Shown: positions 56,017-64,000 of the stretch, in pieces
Numbering within the stretch: position 1 is the first letter of the stretch
Layout of the letters: every line of letters starts with the position of its first letter
Source: JAJXWB01 sp037044955
Lineage (GTDB): Bacteria > Pseudomonadota > Alphaproteobacteria > Rhizobiales > Beijerinckiaceae
Direction of reading: 5' to 3'
Assembly (NCBI GenBank): GCA_037044955.1
Contig: JBAOHX010000003.1
Location: 1 to 64,000 of the forward strand
DNA: 64,000 nucleotides
Position numbers and translations under genes: made by a program
The notes under the pieces: model-generated
What the model was told of the DNA's origin: nothing
Databases searched by the model: none
Seen by the model: the letters and a program-made list of their open reading frames with translations, nothing else

Positions 56017-58284
56017 ATGCGCAGCGCACTCGGCGGACCTCGCCTATTGCTGCGCCGGCTCCGCGAAGTCATGGCGGAGCCGGTGAGCCCGCAGGCTCGC
56101 CTCGACAAGATCGTGATCCACATCGCCGCCAACATGGTCGCCGAGGTCTGCTCGGTCTACGTCACGCGCGGCGACGGCCGGCTCGAGCTCTACGCCACCG
56201 AGGGCCTCAACCGCGAGGCGGTCCATCTGACCACCATGCGCGCGGGCGAAGGCCTCGTCGGCCTCATCGCCTCGTCGGCCGAGCCGCTCGCGCTGGCCGA
56301 CGCGCAGTCGCATCCCGCCTTCTCCTACAAGCCGGAGACGGGCGAGGAAATCTACCATTCCTTCCTGGGCGTGCCGATCCTGCGCGGCGGCAACACGCTC
56401 GGCGTTCTCGTCGTCCAGAACCGCGCGCGGCGCATCTACACGGACGAGGAGGTCGAGGCCCTCCAGACCACCGCCATGCTGCTCGCCGAGATGATCGCGT
56501 CCGGCGAATTGCAGGCGATCGCGCTGCCCGGCGACGAGACGGCGCTGCGGCGGCCGCTGGCGATCAAGGGCTCCGGCATCGCCGAGGGCATCGGCCTCGG
56601 CCATGTCGTGCTGCACGAGCCGCGCGTCGTCATCAAGCAGATCGTCGCCGAGGACACCAAGTCCGAAAGCCGCAGGCTCGAGGACGCGATCCAGGGCCTG
56701 CGCGACGAGATCGACGCGCTGATCGCGCGCGGCGACCGCCTGGGCGCCGGCGAACACCGCGACGTGCTGGAAACGGTGCGCGTCTTCGCCAACGATCGGG
56801 GCTGGATGCGCCGCCTGACCGAGGCGATCCAGACGGGCCTGACCGCGGAAGCCGCCGTCGAGCGCGTGCAGAACGACGCGCGCGCGAAACTGCAGCGCCA
56901 GACCGACCCCTACCTGCGCGAGCGCCTGCACGATCTCGACGATCTCGCCAATCGCCTGCTGCACAAGCTGACCGGCGCGGACTATGTCGTCGCGCGCGAG
57001 ATCCTGCCGGACAACGCCATCCTCGTCGCGCGCTCCATGGGGCCGGCGGCGCTGCTCGACTATCCGCGCTCGAAGCTGCGCGGCCTCGTGCTCGAACAGG
57101 GCGGCGCGTCGAGCCATGTGGCGATCGTCGCGCGCGCCATCGGCATTCCCGCCGTCGGCGACGTCGCCAACGTCACCGATTTCGTCGAGACCGGCGACGC
57201 CATCATCGTCGACGGTTCGGCCGGCGACGTACAGGTGCGCCCGCAGCCCGACGTCGAGGCGGCCTATGCCGAGAAGGCGCGGCTGCGGGCGCGCCGGCAG
57301 GAACAATACGTCAAGCTGCGCGACGTTCCCGCCATCACCAGGGACGGCGTGCAGATCAAGCTGCACATGAATGCCGGCCTCATCATCGACGTGCAGCATG
57401 TCGCGGAAACCGGCGCCGAATCGATCGGCCTGTTCCGCACCGAACTGCAATTCATGCTCGCCGCGCGCTTTCCCCGCGCCAGCGAGCAGGAAGCGCTCTA
57501 TCGCACCGTGCTCGAAGCCGTGCCCGACCGCCCCGTCACCTTTCGCACCCTCGACATCGGCTCGGACAAGGTCCTGCCCTACATGGCGAAGGTGGACGAG
57601 GAAAATCCCGCGCTCGGCTGGCGCGCGATCCGCATCGGCCTCGACCGGCCGGGGCTGCTGCGCCAGCAATTGCGCGCCATGCTGAAGGCGGGCGGCGGAC
57701 GCGAATTGCGGATCATGTTCCCGATGGTGGCGACCATCAAGGAATTCGAGGCCGCGCGCGAAGTCGCGATGCACGAGGTCTTCTGGCTGAAGAAGCACGG
57801 ATACGCCACGCCCGAGCCGCTGAAGCTCGGCGTGATGGTCGAGGTGCCGTCGCTTCTGTGGGAACTCGGCGCGATCTGCGCGCGCGCCGATTTTCTCTCG
57901 GTCGGCTCGAACGACCTCATCCAGTACCTCTTCGCCGCCGACCGCGACAACAAGCGCGTCGCCGCGCGCTTCGACGCGCTGTCGCCGCCGGCGCTTCGCG
58001 CCTTGCGCGCGGTCGCGGAAGCCGGCGCCATCACCGGCACGCCGGTCACGCTCTGCGGCGAGATGGGCGGCAAGCCGCTGGACGCGCTGGCGCTGGCTGC
58101 GATCGGCTATCGCTCGCTGTCGATGTCGGCGGCCTCCATCGGCCCGGTCAAGGCGATGCTGATGAGCGCCGATCTCAAGGAAACCGCGGATTTCCTCGCG
58201 CCGATGATCGACCAGGGCGACGATCGCCAGCCGCTGCGCGAACAATTGCGCGCCTTCGCCGAAGCGCGCGGCGTGCAGCTTTGA
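56017..58284 (+). CDS. ptsP: PTS enzyme I, nitrogen type (PtsP)
   Basis: PtsP starts the nitrogen phosphotransfer chain that passes phosphate from PEP to NPr and EIIA-Ntr. The protein is 755 residues. An N-terminal GAF domain (residues about 25-165) is followed by the enzyme I N-domain with the phosphorylated His367 in QGGASSHVAIVAR. The C-terminal TIM barrel has GLFRTELQFMLAAR, ISVGSNDLIQ-like SVGSNDLIQYLFA and LCGEMGGKP. In other Rhizobiales the gene also follows lysC. GAF ligands are likely nitrogen metabolites, as known for other PtsP proteins. Confidence 0.96.
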   Translation: MRSALGGPRLLLRRLREVMAEPVSPQARLDKIVIHIAANMVAEVCSVYVTRGDGRLELYATEGLNREAVHLTTMRAGEGLVGLIASSAEPLALADAQSHPAFSYKPETGEEIYHSFLGVPILRGGNTLGVLVVQNRARRIYTDEEVEALQTTAMLLAEMIASGELQAIALPGDETALRRPLAIKGSGIAEGIGLGHVVLHEPRVVIKQIVAEDTKSESRRLEDAIQGLRDEIDALIARGDRLGAGEHRDVLETVRVFANDRGWMRRLTEAIQTGLTAEAAVERVQNDARAKLQRQTDPYLRERLHDLDDLANRLLHKLTGADYVVAREILPDNAILVARSMGPAALLDYPRSKLRGLVLEQGGASSHVAIVARAIGIPAVGDVANVTDFVETGDAIIVDGSAGDVQVRPQPDVEAAYAEKARLRARRQEQYVKLRDVPAITRDGVQIKLHMNAGLIIDVQHVAETGAESIGLFRTELQFMLAARFPRASEQEALYRTVLEAVPDRPVTFRTLDIGSDKVLPYMAKVDEENPALGWRAIRIGLDRPGLLRQQLRAMLKAGGGRELRIMFPMVATIKEFEAAREVAMHEVFWLKKHGYATPEPLKLGVMVEVPSLLWELGAICARADFLSVGSNDLIQYLFAADRDNKRVAARFDALSPPALRALRAVAEAGAITGTPVTLCGEMGGKPLDALALAAIGYRSLSMSAASIGPVKAMLMSADLKETADFLAPMIDQGDDRQPLREQLRAFAEARGVQL

Positions 58285-58328
58285 AGCATATCCCGCAAAA
58301 GCCGCAGACTTTTGCGACAAGGATATGC
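58284..58328 (+). repeat. Family D repeat copy 3
   Basis: GAAGCATATCCCGCAAAAGC with GCAGACTTTTGCGACAAGGA. It begins at the ptsP stop but does not supply it. It is shorter than the copies at 9773 and 33188. Confidence 0.7.
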
Positions 58329-58340
58329 GTCTGAAATCAG

Positions 58341-59096
58341 TCAACCGTCCTCGCAGGTTTCCTTCGTCCTGAACCGCTTGCGAAACTCCTTCGCAAGCCT
58401 CTGCCGCGCGGCGTCGTCCCTGGCCTGGTCCTGGTTGAGCTTCAGGAATTCCACGGCGCAATTCGTCCAGTGGTAGCCGATGACGTCGGCGCGGATCAGG
58501 CGGTCGGCGTCCGTCTCGTTTTCCATCGCCAGCCCGCTCTTGCGGCATTGCGCGGGATTGGCATTGTCGACGCAGCGCTTCTGCACGAACGCGCGCCAGA
58601 CCGGCCGCAGCGCCGCGGGATCGTCGGCCTTTTCCACGATTTTCGCGCAGGCCGGCGCGGCCGGCGCATATTCGGCGAGGATTCCCGCCGAGCCGCCCGG
58701 CGCCAGCGCGCGGGCCTTGATGCGCTCGAAGGCGCAGGTGTCCGCGATCTGATCGAGCCGGCGCGTGCGCATGTCGTCGAGGCCCGGCATGTCGAGAAAG
58801 GAAAGCGCGACGAGCGCTTCGGCGGGTTTCATGCAGGCGTCGTAGTCGGCCTTGATGAGCGCTTCCGAATAGACCTGCGTCGCCGGGTGAACCGGAAAAT
58901 CGGGATTGGCGAGCCCTTCGCCGAGCAGCACGTTGGCCGTGTCCTTGAGCTTGCGCTCGTCGACCCTGGCCGGATCGAACCGCACCTTGTAGTCGCAGCC
59001 CGGCCCCGAGACGGAGATGGATTTCTCCGCCGAAAACGAAGGCGCCGCGCCGACAGCCAGAAACAGCGCGACGAAGACCGAGCACAGGCGTTTCAT
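58341..59096 (-). CDS. Hypothetical exported Cys-containing protein
   Basis: A 251-residue protein with a signal peptide (MKRLCSVFVALFLAVGAAPS, cleavage after FSA). No family is recognised. The mature part has several cysteines (SGPGCDYKVRFDP, YDACMKPAE, DTCAFERIK, APACAKIVEK, KRCVDNANPAQCRKSG, TNCAVEFLK), probably paired in the periplasm. The spacing does not match c-type cytochromes. It lies between ptsP and prfA and is convergent with ptsP. The start at 59096 was chosen for the signal peptide. Confidence 0.7.
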   Translation of the reverse strand: MKRLCSVFVALFLAVGAAPSFSAEKSISVSGPGCDYKVRFDPARVDERKLKDTANVLLGEGLANPDFPVHPATQVYSEALIKADYDACMKPAEALVALSFLDMPGLDDMRTRRLDQIADTCAFERIKARALAPGGSAGILAEYAPAAPACAKIVEKADDPAALRPVWRAFVQKRCVDNANPAQCRKSGLAMENETDADRLIRADVIGYHWTNCAVEFLKLNQDQARDDAARQRLAKEFRKRFRTKETCEDG

Positions 59097-59202
59097 TGGG
59101 CAATCCCCCCGGATTTGTCCTTTCCACCCCTTGCAGTCCGGCCGATCCCGGTCAATACCGGCGCTCAAATCCGGCCCGATCCGGCGCGGCGAGGCGCCAG
59201 CA

Positions 59203-60274
59203 ATGATCCCCAACGAACGGCTCGACATCATCCTGCGTCGTCACGACGAGATCGGCGCAAGGCTCGCGGAAGGCGCCGACGGCGCGACCTATGTCGCGCT
59301 CTCGCGCGAACTCTCCGCGATGGAGGATGTCGTCGTCGCCATCCGCATGTATCGCGGCATGGCCGACGAGGTCTCAGGCCTCGACGCCATGCTCGCCGAT
59401 CCCGCGCTCGACCGCGAAATGCGCGAACTCGCCGAGGTCGAGCGCGCAGAGGCGGGCGAGCGCCTGGAAAAGGCCGAGAAGGAATTGCAGATCGCGCTGC
59501 TGCCCAAGGACGCGGACGACGAGAAGAGCGCCATCGTCGAAATCCGCGCCGGCACGGGCGGCGACGAGGCCGCGCTCTTCGCCGGCGATCTCTTCCGCAT
59601 GTATGTCCGCTACGCCGAGGCGCACGGCTGGAAGGCCGAACTCGTATCCGCCAGCGAAGGCACGATGGGCGGCTACAAGGAAATCATCGCCGAGATTTCC
59701 GGCAGGGGCGTCTTCGCGAAGATGAAATTCGAATCCGGCGTCCATCGCGTGCAGCGCGTGCCGGCGACGGAAACGCAGGGGCGCATCCACACCTCCGCCG
59801 CCACCGTCGCCGTGCTGCCGGAGGTCGAGGAAGTCGACGTCGCCATCAACGAGTGCCGACCTGCGCATCGACACGCTGCGCTCCGGCGGCGCCGGCGGCC
59901 AGCACGTCAACAAGACGGAATCGGCGATCCGCATCACGCATATTCCGACCGGCATCGTGGTGATGATGCAGGAGGAGCGCTCGCAGCACCGCAACCGCGC
60001 CAAGGCGATGGCGATCCTGCGCGCGCGCCTCTACGACCAGCAGCTTCAGTCCCGCGACTCGGAGCGCGCCGCCGACCGCAAGGCGATGGTCGGCTCCGGC
60101 GACCGCTCCGAGCGCATCCGCACCTACAATTTCCCGCAGGGGCGCGTGACCGACCACCGCATCAACCTCACGCTCTACAAGCTGGACAAGGTGATGGAAG
60201 GCGACCTCGACGAGATCGTCGACGCGCTGATTACCGACCATCAGGCCAAGCTGATGGCGGCGCAGGGGGAGTGA
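59203..60274 (+). CDS. prfA: Peptide chain release factor 1 (frameshift)
   Basis: RF1 ends translation at UAA and UAG. The N-terminal part through EVEEVDVAINE is in one frame and ADLRIDTLRSGGAGGQHVNK onward in the next. The extra base is at 59854-59856 (GAGTGCCGAC). The GGQ motif (GGAGGQHVNKTESA) is intact in the second part. Corrected length is 356 residues, normal. The gene is essential in most bacteria, so the break is almost surely an error in the sequence. The usual next gene, prmC, is absent here. Confidence 0.94.
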
Positions 60275-60283
60275 ATCACCCGC

Positions 60284-60447
60284 GTGTCATCCCGGACGAC
60301 CGAAAGCCGATCCGGGAACCAGCACCCGCGCCATGACTTCTGGCTCCCGGCTCTCCGCTTCGCTTTCTGACGAAGTCGCCAACTTCAAGGGAAGTCGGCA
60401 ACAGCCGACTTCCCGGCGGCGACTTCTGTCTGGCCGGGATGACAGCC
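60284..60447. repeat. Family A palindromic repeat with nested hairpin
   Basis: Outer arms GTCATCCCGGACGACCG and TGGCCGGGATGAC. Inside lies a perfect 11-base hairpin, GGGAAGTCGGC (60389-60399) and GCCGACTTCCC (60404-60414). Confidence 0.75.
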
Positions 60448-60477
60448 GGAACTTCCAGCCGTGGCGCCCCAAAACTG

Positions 60478-60504
60478 AAAAACCCCCGCCGTTTCCGGCG
60501 AGGG
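60478..60504 (-). terminator. Terminator of the small exported His-rich protein gene
   Basis: Read on the minus strand: CCCTCGCCG, a GAAA tetraloop, CGGCGGGGG, then TTTTT. A strong intrinsic terminator. Confidence 0.88.
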
Positions 60505-60533
60505 CCCTTCAGGAGATCGAATTCTCTCGGTCG

Positions 60534-60812
60534 TCAGCAGGCGACGCGCACGCGGCGATAGCCGCGGAAACGGCCCCAATCGTCATAGACGGCCTGACGG
60601 GTGACGCACGTATCGTAATAGACCGGAGCGGCGGAGGCGGCGATCGCGCCGGCGGCCAAGGCGCCCACGCCCAGGCCGATTGCCGCGCCGGGCCCCCAGC
60701 CCCAGCCGTGATGATGATGCCAGGCGGCGGCGGGCGTGGCAGTGGCGGAAACGGCGCCGGCCAACGTCAGGGCGGCGATGGAAGCGGTGATGATCTTGCG
60801 GGTGCGGGTCAT
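60534..60812 (-). CDS. Small exported His/Gly-rich protein
   Basis: A 92-residue protein with a signal peptide (ITASIAALTLAGAVSATATP, cleavage after AAA). The mature N-terminus is WHHHHGWGWG, a metal-binding-like run, then a Gly/Ala-rich helix-like stretch (AIGLGVGALAAGAIAASA) and a C-terminal part with two cysteines (YDTCVTRQAVYDDWGRFRGY and VRVAC). Small proteins of this kind are common in Rhizobiales, with no known function. A good RBS and a terminator frame the gene. Confidence 0.75.
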   Translation of the reverse strand: MTRTRKIITASIAALTLAGAVSATATPAAAWHHHHGWGWGPGAAIGLGVGALAAGAIAASAAPVYYDTCVTRQAVYDDWGRFRGYRRVRVAC

Positions 60813-60922
60813 GGCTCTCTCCTGTTCGTTTCGCCCTGTCGTTTGGCGATGATTGGAGAGTAGCGGCGCTCTTTTCCGGCGGATGTGCCGCCTCGCACGG
60901 GGCGTTCGGAGCGCCCTTCGCC

Positions 60923-60951
60923 TTGACGCGGCCGGCGGGCTCCCTTATAGC
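60923..60951 (+). promoter_or_regulatory. rpmB promoter
   Basis: TTGACG (60923-60928), a 17-base spacer, then TATAGC (60946-60951). The rpmB start is about 140 bases downstream, so a leader is expected. Confidence 0.55.
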
Positions 60952-61089
60952 GACGCATCCTTTTTGGCGGCTCCGGCCGCCGAAGGCTTTTCCATGCTTT
61001 CATGGTTTGGCCCGCCGCCCGCACAGCGCGCGAAGAAACGAGCTTTCACCCCGGCCCGGCCGGGACGACCTGATATTACGGAGTGACCC

Positions 61090-61380
61090 ATGTCCCGCCG
61101 CTGCGAACTGACCGGCAAGGCCGTCCAGACCGGCAACCTCGTCAGCCACTCGAACCGCAAGACGCGCACGCGCTTCCTGCCGAACCTGTGCAACGTCACG
61201 CTGATGTCCGAGGCGCTCCAGCGCCCGGTGCGCCTGCGCATCGCCGCGGCCGCCCTGCGCTCGGTCGAGCACCGCGGCGGCATCGACGCCTTCCTGCTCA
61301 AGGCCCGCGACACGGAACTGTCCGACGGCGCCCGCGCCCTCAAGCGCGAGATCGTCAAGAAGCAGGCCGCCAGCGCCTGA
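61090..61380 (+). CDS. rpmB: 50S ribosomal protein L28
   Basis: A 96-residue large-subunit ribosomal protein. MSRRCELTGKAVQTGNLVSH and NRKTRTRFLPNLCNVTL are the L28 signature. The terminator at 61404 follows at once, so it is a single-gene unit. Confidence 0.97.
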   Translation: MSRRCELTGKAVQTGNLVSHSNRKTRTRFLPNLCNVTLMSEALQRPVRLRIAAAALRSVEHRGGIDAFLLKARDTELSDGARALKREIVKKQAASA

Positions 61381-61403
61381 TTTCTGCTCCGACCGCATTT
61401 CGG

Positions 61404-61432
61404 AAAGGCCGCGCAAGCGGCCTTTTTGTTTT
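61404..61432 (+). terminator. Rho-independent terminator after rpmB
   Basis: AAAGGCCGC (61404-61412), loop GCAA, GCGGCCTTT (61417-61425), then TTGTTTTG. Confidence 0.88.
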
Positions 61433-61518
61433 GTGGGCTTGAGTTTTGCCGCCGCCGAATGCTTGTCTGCGCAGGCGCGGCGGATTCGGCCCGCGCGACG
61501 CGACCGGAGCCCGCCCCA

Positions 61519-61995
61519 ATGAACCGTCTTTTTTCCGCCGCAGCCGCCCTCTCGCTCGCCTGCCTCGTCGGCGCCGGCGCCCAGGCGCAGAACGCCCAGC
61601 CGGCCCCGGGCGGCGCACGCGGCGCGCGCATGGTCGAGCGGCTCTGCGGCGCGATGAAGCCGGCGCAGGCCTGGGGCCGCTACGCCGAGCGCCTGACCGA
61701 CCGCCTCAACCTCGACCAGAAGCAGAAGGACCTGCTTCGCGCCTGGCAGGAGGCGCGCATCAAGGCGCGCGAGGAGTCCCGCGCCGCCCAGTGCTCGCCC
61801 AAGCCGAACCTCGCGACCTTCCAGGGCCGGCTCGACTACCGGCAGAAGCGGCTCGAGGCGCAGCTCGCGACCTTCAAGGCCACCCGCGCGCCGCTGGAGG
61901 CTTTCTACGCCGGGCTCAGCGACCAGCAGAAGGCGTCCTGGGACGCTTACCGCGACCGGCGCGGCGACCGCAGGGGCCGCCAGCGCGACAATTGA
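61519..61995 (+). CDS. Exported Spy/LTXXQ-like protein
   Basis: A 158-residue protein with a signal peptide (FSAAAALSLACLVGAGAQAQ). The mature part is helical and rich in Arg, Gln and Ala. TDRLNLDQKQKDLLRAWQEA and FYAGLSDQQKASWDAYRDRR show the LTxxQ-type pattern of Spy/CpxP-like proteins. Such proteins act as periplasmic chaperones. The resemblance is moderate. Confidence 0.7.
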   Translation: MNRLFSAAAALSLACLVGAGAQAQNAQPAPGGARGARMVERLCGAMKPAQAWGRYAERLTDRLNLDQKQKDLLRAWQEARIKAREESRAAQCSPKPNLATFQGRLDYRQKRLEAQLATFKATRAPLEAFYAGLSDQQKASWDAYRDRRGDRRGRQRDN

Positions 61996-62091
61996 AGCGC
62001 CAACTGACAGGCATGCATTCGCGCGCTTTCTCGCAAGCGCGGCTTCAGCTTTAATCGCTCGATCAATATCCGGATCGAGGAACGCCCGTTC

Positions 62092-63213
62092 ATGTCCACC
62101 GACGCCCTGTTCGCGCCGCTCAAGCTCGGCCGCTACACGCTTGGCCATCGCATCGTCATGGCGCCGCTGACGCGGATGCGCGCGACGCCGGGAACGAATG
62201 CGCCGAACGCGCTGAACGCCGAATATTACGGCCAGCGCGCCTCGAAGGGCGGGCTCATCATCGCCGAGGCGACGCCGGTCGTCGCCAGCGGCACGGCCGG
62301 CCCCAACGTGCCGGGCATCTACAACGACGCGCAGATCGCCGGCTGGAAGCTGGTGACCGACGCCATCCACGCCAAGGGCGGCGTCGCCTTCCTGCAGCTC
62401 TGGCACGGCGGGCGCATCTCGCATTCCTCGCTGCAGCCGGACGGCGGCGTCCCGCAGTCGGCTTCCGACATTCCGCCCTCGTCCGGCATGGTGCTCGGCG
62501 CGGACTTCAAGCCGCATCCCTTCGAGACGCCGCGCCCGCTGCGGGCGGATGAAATTCCCGCGCTCGTCGCCGCCTACGGACAGGCTGCGAGGAACGCGGT
62601 CGCCGCCGGCTTCGACGGCGTCGAGATCCACGGCGCCAACGGCTATCTGCTCGAGCAATTCCTGCAATCGCGCACCAACAGGCGCACGGACGCCTACGGC
62701 GGCTCGATCGAAAACCGCGCGCGCCTGATGCTGGAGGCGACGAAGGCCGCCGCCGACGCCATCGGCGCCGACCGCGTCGGCATAAGGCTGTCGCCCTACG
62801 GCCGCGCCAACGACAGCGGCGAGGACGATCCGATGCCGCTCTATGCTCATGTCATCGGCGAATTGAACAAGCTCGGCCTCGCCTATCTCCACCTCATCGA
62901 GCCGCGCGCCAGCGGCGCCGGCCAGCGCGAGGTCGATCATCAGGACGTGCCGTCGGGCTGCGAGACCGTGCGTCCCCTGTGGAAGGGCGCGCTGATCACG
63001 GCCGGCAATTTCAAGACGGATACGGCGGCCGCCGCCGTCGGCAAGGGCCACGCCGACGCCATCGCCTTCGGCCGCTATTTCATCGCCAATCCCGACCTGC
63101 CGGAACTCGTCCGGCGCAATGCGGATTTCCGCCCCTACGACCGCTCGACCTTCTATGGCGGCGATGCGCGCGGTTACACGGATTACGCGCCGCTGAGCGC
63201 GACGGCGGGGTGA
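62092..63213 (+). CDS. Alkene reductase, old yellow enzyme family
   Basis: An FMN-dependent NAD(P)H ene-reductase, 373 residues. The barrel shows LGHRIVMAPLTRMRATPG, FLQLWHGGRISH and VEIHGANGYLLEQFLQSRTN with the family's conserved HGAN and YGGS. Substrates may be nitrate esters, N-ethylmaleimide or enones, as in NemA and XenB. The natural substrate is unknown. Its TGA is immediately followed by the stop of the next gene on the other strand. Confidence 0.93.
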   Translation: MSTDALFAPLKLGRYTLGHRIVMAPLTRMRATPGTNAPNALNAEYYGQRASKGGLIIAEATPVVASGTAGPNVPGIYNDAQIAGWKLVTDAIHAKGGVAFLQLWHGGRISHSSLQPDGGVPQSASDIPPSSGMVLGADFKPHPFETPRPLRADEIPALVAAYGQAARNAVAAGFDGVEIHGANGYLLEQFLQSRTNRRTDAYGGSIENRARLMLEATKAAADAIGADRVGIRLSPYGRANDSGEDDPMPLYAHVIGELNKLGLAYLHLIEPRASGAGQREVDHQDVPSGCETVRPLWKGALITAGNFKTDTAAAAVGKGHADAIAFGRYFIANPDLPELVRRNADFRPYDRSTFYGGDARGYTDYAPLSATAG

Positions 63214-64000
63214 TTATCCAAGCGCCGCACTGACGATCCACACGGCGGCCGCCAGTGGCACGCGGCCGCCTTTTTCATACGGCGCCAATTCCCTCCGCAA
63301 TTGCTCATACGCCGCCGCGCGAATCTCTTCCGGCTGGTCGGTGAGCGCCGCGCCCGCGGGACCGATCGTGGCCGCGGATTCCACGGCGGCTTCGAGACCG
63401 CCCCCCAGCGCCAGATCCATATCCCAGTCGAATTTCGCGAATTGCGGCGCCGCAAATCCCGCTGCGTTGAGAATGCGCGTCACGCGCTCCGGCGCGGCGA
63501 AGGAGAACGGCCCGGGATCTTCCGGCCCCGGACGCGGCGGACGCGGCGCGTGCTTGCAGACCGCGTTGAACGGCAGATACATCCACGGGTTCTCGACAAC
63601 CGGCCGCCAGCAGACGAAGACGAGGCGTCCGTCGGGCGCAAGCGCGCCGCGCAGATGCGCGAAAGCCGCGACCGGATCGCCGAAGAACATCACGCCGAAG
63701 CGCGAGAACATGCGATCGAACCGCGCCTCGCTGAAATCGTCCCGGGATGCGTCGGCAAGGCGAAATTCGACATTGCGCATTCCGCGTGAAGCGCGCTTCG
63801 CCTCCACGATCATCGCCTGCGAAATATCGACGCCGAGCACGCGGCCGGAAGGACCGGCGCGTTCGGCGATGGCGAGCGTCGACGCGCCACAGCCGCAGCC
63901 GATGTCGAGCACGCGCGCGCCCGCGCGAATGTCGGCCGCCTCGATCCCGGCCATCTGCGCCGGCGCGACATTGATGTCGACGTCGGCGCTGCGCTTGAGC
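63214..64000 (-). CDS. SAM-dependent methyltransferase, 5' end outside the window
   Basis: A class I methyltransferase cut at the window edge. The SAM site is VLDIGCGCGASTLAIAERAG, with VLGVDISQAMIVEAKR and FDRMFSRFGVMFFGDP. The frame stays open past 64000, with INVAPAQMAGIEAAD upstream of the first internal ATG (63954), so the true start lies beyond. It resembles the UbiE/COQ5-like small-molecule methyltransferases. The substrate is unknown. Confidence 0.85.
   Translation of the reverse strand, partial: LKRSADVDINVAPAQMAGIEAADIRAGARVLDIGCGCGASTLAIAERAGPSGRVLGVDISQAMIVEAKRASRGMRNVEFRLADASRDDFSEARFDRMFSRFGVMFFGDPVAAFAHLRGALAPDGRLVFVCWRPVVENPWMYLPFNAVCKHAPRPPRPGPEDPGPFSFAAPERVTRILNAAGFAAPQFAKFDWDMDLALGGGLEAAVESAATIGPAGAALTDQPEEIRAAAYEQLRRELAPYEKGGRVPLAAAVWIVSAALG

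Noticed and set aside
56044..59127. A 1027-residue open frame opposite ptsP
   Set aside because: Antisense to ptsP, and reads through several gene boundaries.
59850..59860. Programmed frameshift in the release factor gene
   Set aside because: Programmed shifting is known for prfB (RF2) at a stop codon, not for prfA. There is no slippery site, and the same type of +1 change recurs in many genes here.

Overview
This 64 kb window is GC-rich chromosomal DNA from an alphaproteobacterium. The order Hyphomicrobiales (Rhizobiales) is the best fit. The reasons are family resemblance and gene order: ftsY-yciB, ffh-rpsP-rimM-trmD-rplS, comF-grxC-DUF1178-ubiG-lysC-ptsP-prfA, acnA beside ccmABCD, and scattered leuB, leuC and leuD. 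A lineage near Beijerinckiaceae or Methylocystaceae is possible, but nothing here is diagnostic. Almost all genes are housekeeping. I see no phage, insertion sequence, CRISPR array, rRNA or tRNA gene.

Layout. 0-6 kb: a secreted-protein fragment, leuB, a DsrE-like protein, a lower-GC accessory patch (a DUF6150 repeat protein and an unknown 268-residue protein) and aconitase. 6-13 kb: the cytochrome c maturation operon ccmABCD, a DUF2332 protein, a DUF442-type phosphatase-like protein, yciB, ftsY and a pseudouridine synthase. 13-18 kb: a large SUV3-like RNA helicase and a DUF3108 protein. 18-26 kb: hisC, a hicAB toxin-antitoxin pair, ffh, rpsP, rimM, a second toxin-antitoxin pair on the opposite strand, trmD, rplS and purH. 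26-35 kb: mtaB, dapF, small metabolic and cell-wall genes, gloB, an SDHAF4-like factor and htpX. 35-46 kb: rsmB, a heparinase-fold protein, leuC, a zincin, a PCMT-like methyltransferase, a MaoC protein, leuD and acs. 46-53 kb: an IalB-like protein, lemA with two TPM proteins, a DUF1223 protein, a lytic transglycosylase, comF, grxC and DUF1178. 53-64 kb: ubiG, lysC, ptsP, prfA, rpmB, small secreted proteins, an old-yellow-enzyme reductase and a methyltransferase cut by the window end.

Two features cut across the window. First, twelve genes, most of them highly conserved, carry about fourteen single-base indels, nearly all +1. Each gene regains a normal length once corrected, so sequencing or assembly error is much more likely than real decay. 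Second, several families of short palindromic repeats fill the intergenic spaces. In five places they also lie in frame inside coding sequence (helicase, ftsY, the SDHAF4-like gene, ubiG and the signal-peptide region of a TPM protein). This resembles the coding-sequence palindromic elements known from Rickettsia and is the most interesting biology here.

Both toxin-antitoxin modules have promoters placed so that the toxin mRNA should be leaderless or nearly so. A consensus CtrA box sits before the lytic transglycosylase, and a strong promoter with a structured leader precedes ffh. I found no clearly new enzyme system. The candidates for novelty are the translated repeats, the DUF6150 patch and the leaderless toxin genes.
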